A DNA stretch of 6,894 nucleotides from Methanomethylovorans sp. PtaU1.Bin073 (GTDB lineage Archaea; Halobacteriota; Methanosarcinia; Methanosarcinales; Methanosarcinaceae). Below, one piece after another: positions 6,356 to 6,894 of this stretch; position 1 is the first letter of the stretch, and each line of letters starts with the position of its first letter. The DNA lies in contig MVQW01000124.1 in NCBI GenBank assembly GCA_002067265.1, positions 1 to 6,894 on the forward strand, read 5' to 3'. Both the position numbers and the translations under genes were made by a program. The notes beneath the pieces were generated by a model. That model was not told the origin of the DNA and ran no database searches. It saw only the letters and a program-made list of their open reading frames with translations.

Positions 6356-6894
6356 TTGACACACCTTAGTGATTTGATCCTGGTGACTAAAAAAAAGAAT
6401 TTTGAAAAGCAGTTATATTCTGATGAAGATGGACTGCGGTTTGCAACACCTTGGCCAGTGGCCACATATAGGGCAAAGAGGCTTAAATGCTCCAGTCTTG
6501 CAGACATAAGCTGCGGCATTGGAGGACAGACAGTATATTTTGCAAAGGAGTGCGAAACAGTCTATGCAATTGAAATTAATCCTGCTAAGCTTGATCTTGC
6601 CAGGAAGAACTGTAAACTCTTCGGCCTTGACAATGTAGAGTTCATCTGTGGGGATGCACTCTCTCCAGATGTGATTGCACAAATCCCTGAAGTTGATATT
6701 GTATTTTCTGACCCTGCCAGAGCGGCAGAAGAAAAAGAACGAGACATAGATAATCTAACTCCACACATACCCGATGTATTGGAAGCTTATTCCAAAAGAT
6801 CAAGCAATTTCGTTTTTGAAGCACCTCCACAGCTGCCCCCTGAAAGAATACCTTTTGACTGTGAACTGGAATATTTGTCTCTTAATGGAGAACT
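6356..6894 (+). CDS. Class I SAM-dependent methyltransferase, putative RNA methylase (3' end cut by window edge)
   Basis: This is the divergent gene, running off the right edge. SAM-binding motif I is LADISCGIGGQT, followed by the acidic strand-end VYAIEINP (motif II), VEFICGDAL (motif III) and IVFSDPARA (motif IV). CGIGG with a DPA motif resembles the archaeal and bacterial methylases often annotated as putative RNA methyltransferases, including forms with a THUMP-like domain, and distantly trimethylguanosine synthase TGS1. The conserved lead GLRFATPWPVATYRAKRL before motif I fits that group. The substrate cannot be told from the sequence. No ATG lies between the upstream stop (6281-6283) and motif I, so the start is non-ATG. 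TTG at 6356 (used here), TTG at 6374 and GTG at 6383 are candidates, none with a convincing Shine-Dalgarno site. No functional link to the archaellum is evident. Confidence 0.85.
   Translation, partial: MTHLSDLILVTKKKNFEKQLYSDEDGLRFATPWPVATYRAKRLKCSSLADISCGIGGQTVYFAKECETVYAIEINPAKLDLARKNCKLFGLDNVEFICGDALSPDVIAQIPEVDIVFSDPARAAEEKERDIDNLTPHIPDVLEAYSKRSSNFVFEAPPQLPPERIPFDCELEYLSLNGE

Noticed and set aside
6316..6830. Several minus-strand open frames under the methyltransferase
   Set aside because: The plus frame shows SAM-binding motifs I to IV in the correct order; the minus frames show only Cys/Ser-rich sequence with no family pattern.

Overview
The window is most of an archaellum (archaeal flagellum) operon, so the organism is an archaeon. 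The gene order C/D/E-F-G-H-I-J, a FlaC-FlaD/E fusion protein and moderate GC content point to a motile methanogen of the Methanosarcinales (Methanolobus, Methanococcoides or Methanohalophilus type). The genus is an inference; no 16S rRNA or other marker is present.

Layout. Everything from about 6210 down to the left edge lies on the minus strand and reads as one transcription unit: flaCE (6210-4945), flaF (4955-4524), flaG (4459-3935), flaH (3918-3223), flaI (3205-1553) and flaJ (1541 to beyond position 1, cut by the edge). Spacing is tight: an 11-nt overlap between flaCE and flaF, then gaps of 16, 17 and 11 nt between the later genes. The exception is a 64-nt AT-rich gap between flaF and flaG, which may hold a second promoter. 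At the right, on the plus strand, a divergent gene starts near 6356-6383 and runs off the edge. It is a class I SAM-dependent methyltransferase of the putative RNA-methylase / TGS1-like kind. The roughly 145-nt gap between the two units is very AT-rich and contains a symmetric TATA-like palindrome.

How the genes work together. FlaI is the hexameric ATPase that drives filament assembly and rotation. FlaH is the RecA/KaiC-like ATP-binding protein that docks on FlaI. FlaJ is the polytopic membrane platform. FlaF and FlaG are single-pass proteins whose beta-sandwich domains lie outside the membrane and form the stator anchored to the S-layer. The FlaC-D/E protein forms the cytoplasmic ring that takes up chemotaxis signals. 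The window encodes no archaellin (FlaB), prepilin peptidase (FlaK/PibD) or chemotaxis protein, so these must lie elsewhere, for example beyond flaJ.

Novelty. I see no undescribed system. The points that merit a second look are regulatory or structural: the absence of archaellin at the head of the operon, the symmetric divergent promoter, non-ATG starts for flaH and probably flaG, the possible internal promoter before flaG, the shared C-terminal fold of FlaF and FlaG, and the Pro/Gly/Met-rich tether in the FlaC-D/E fusion.
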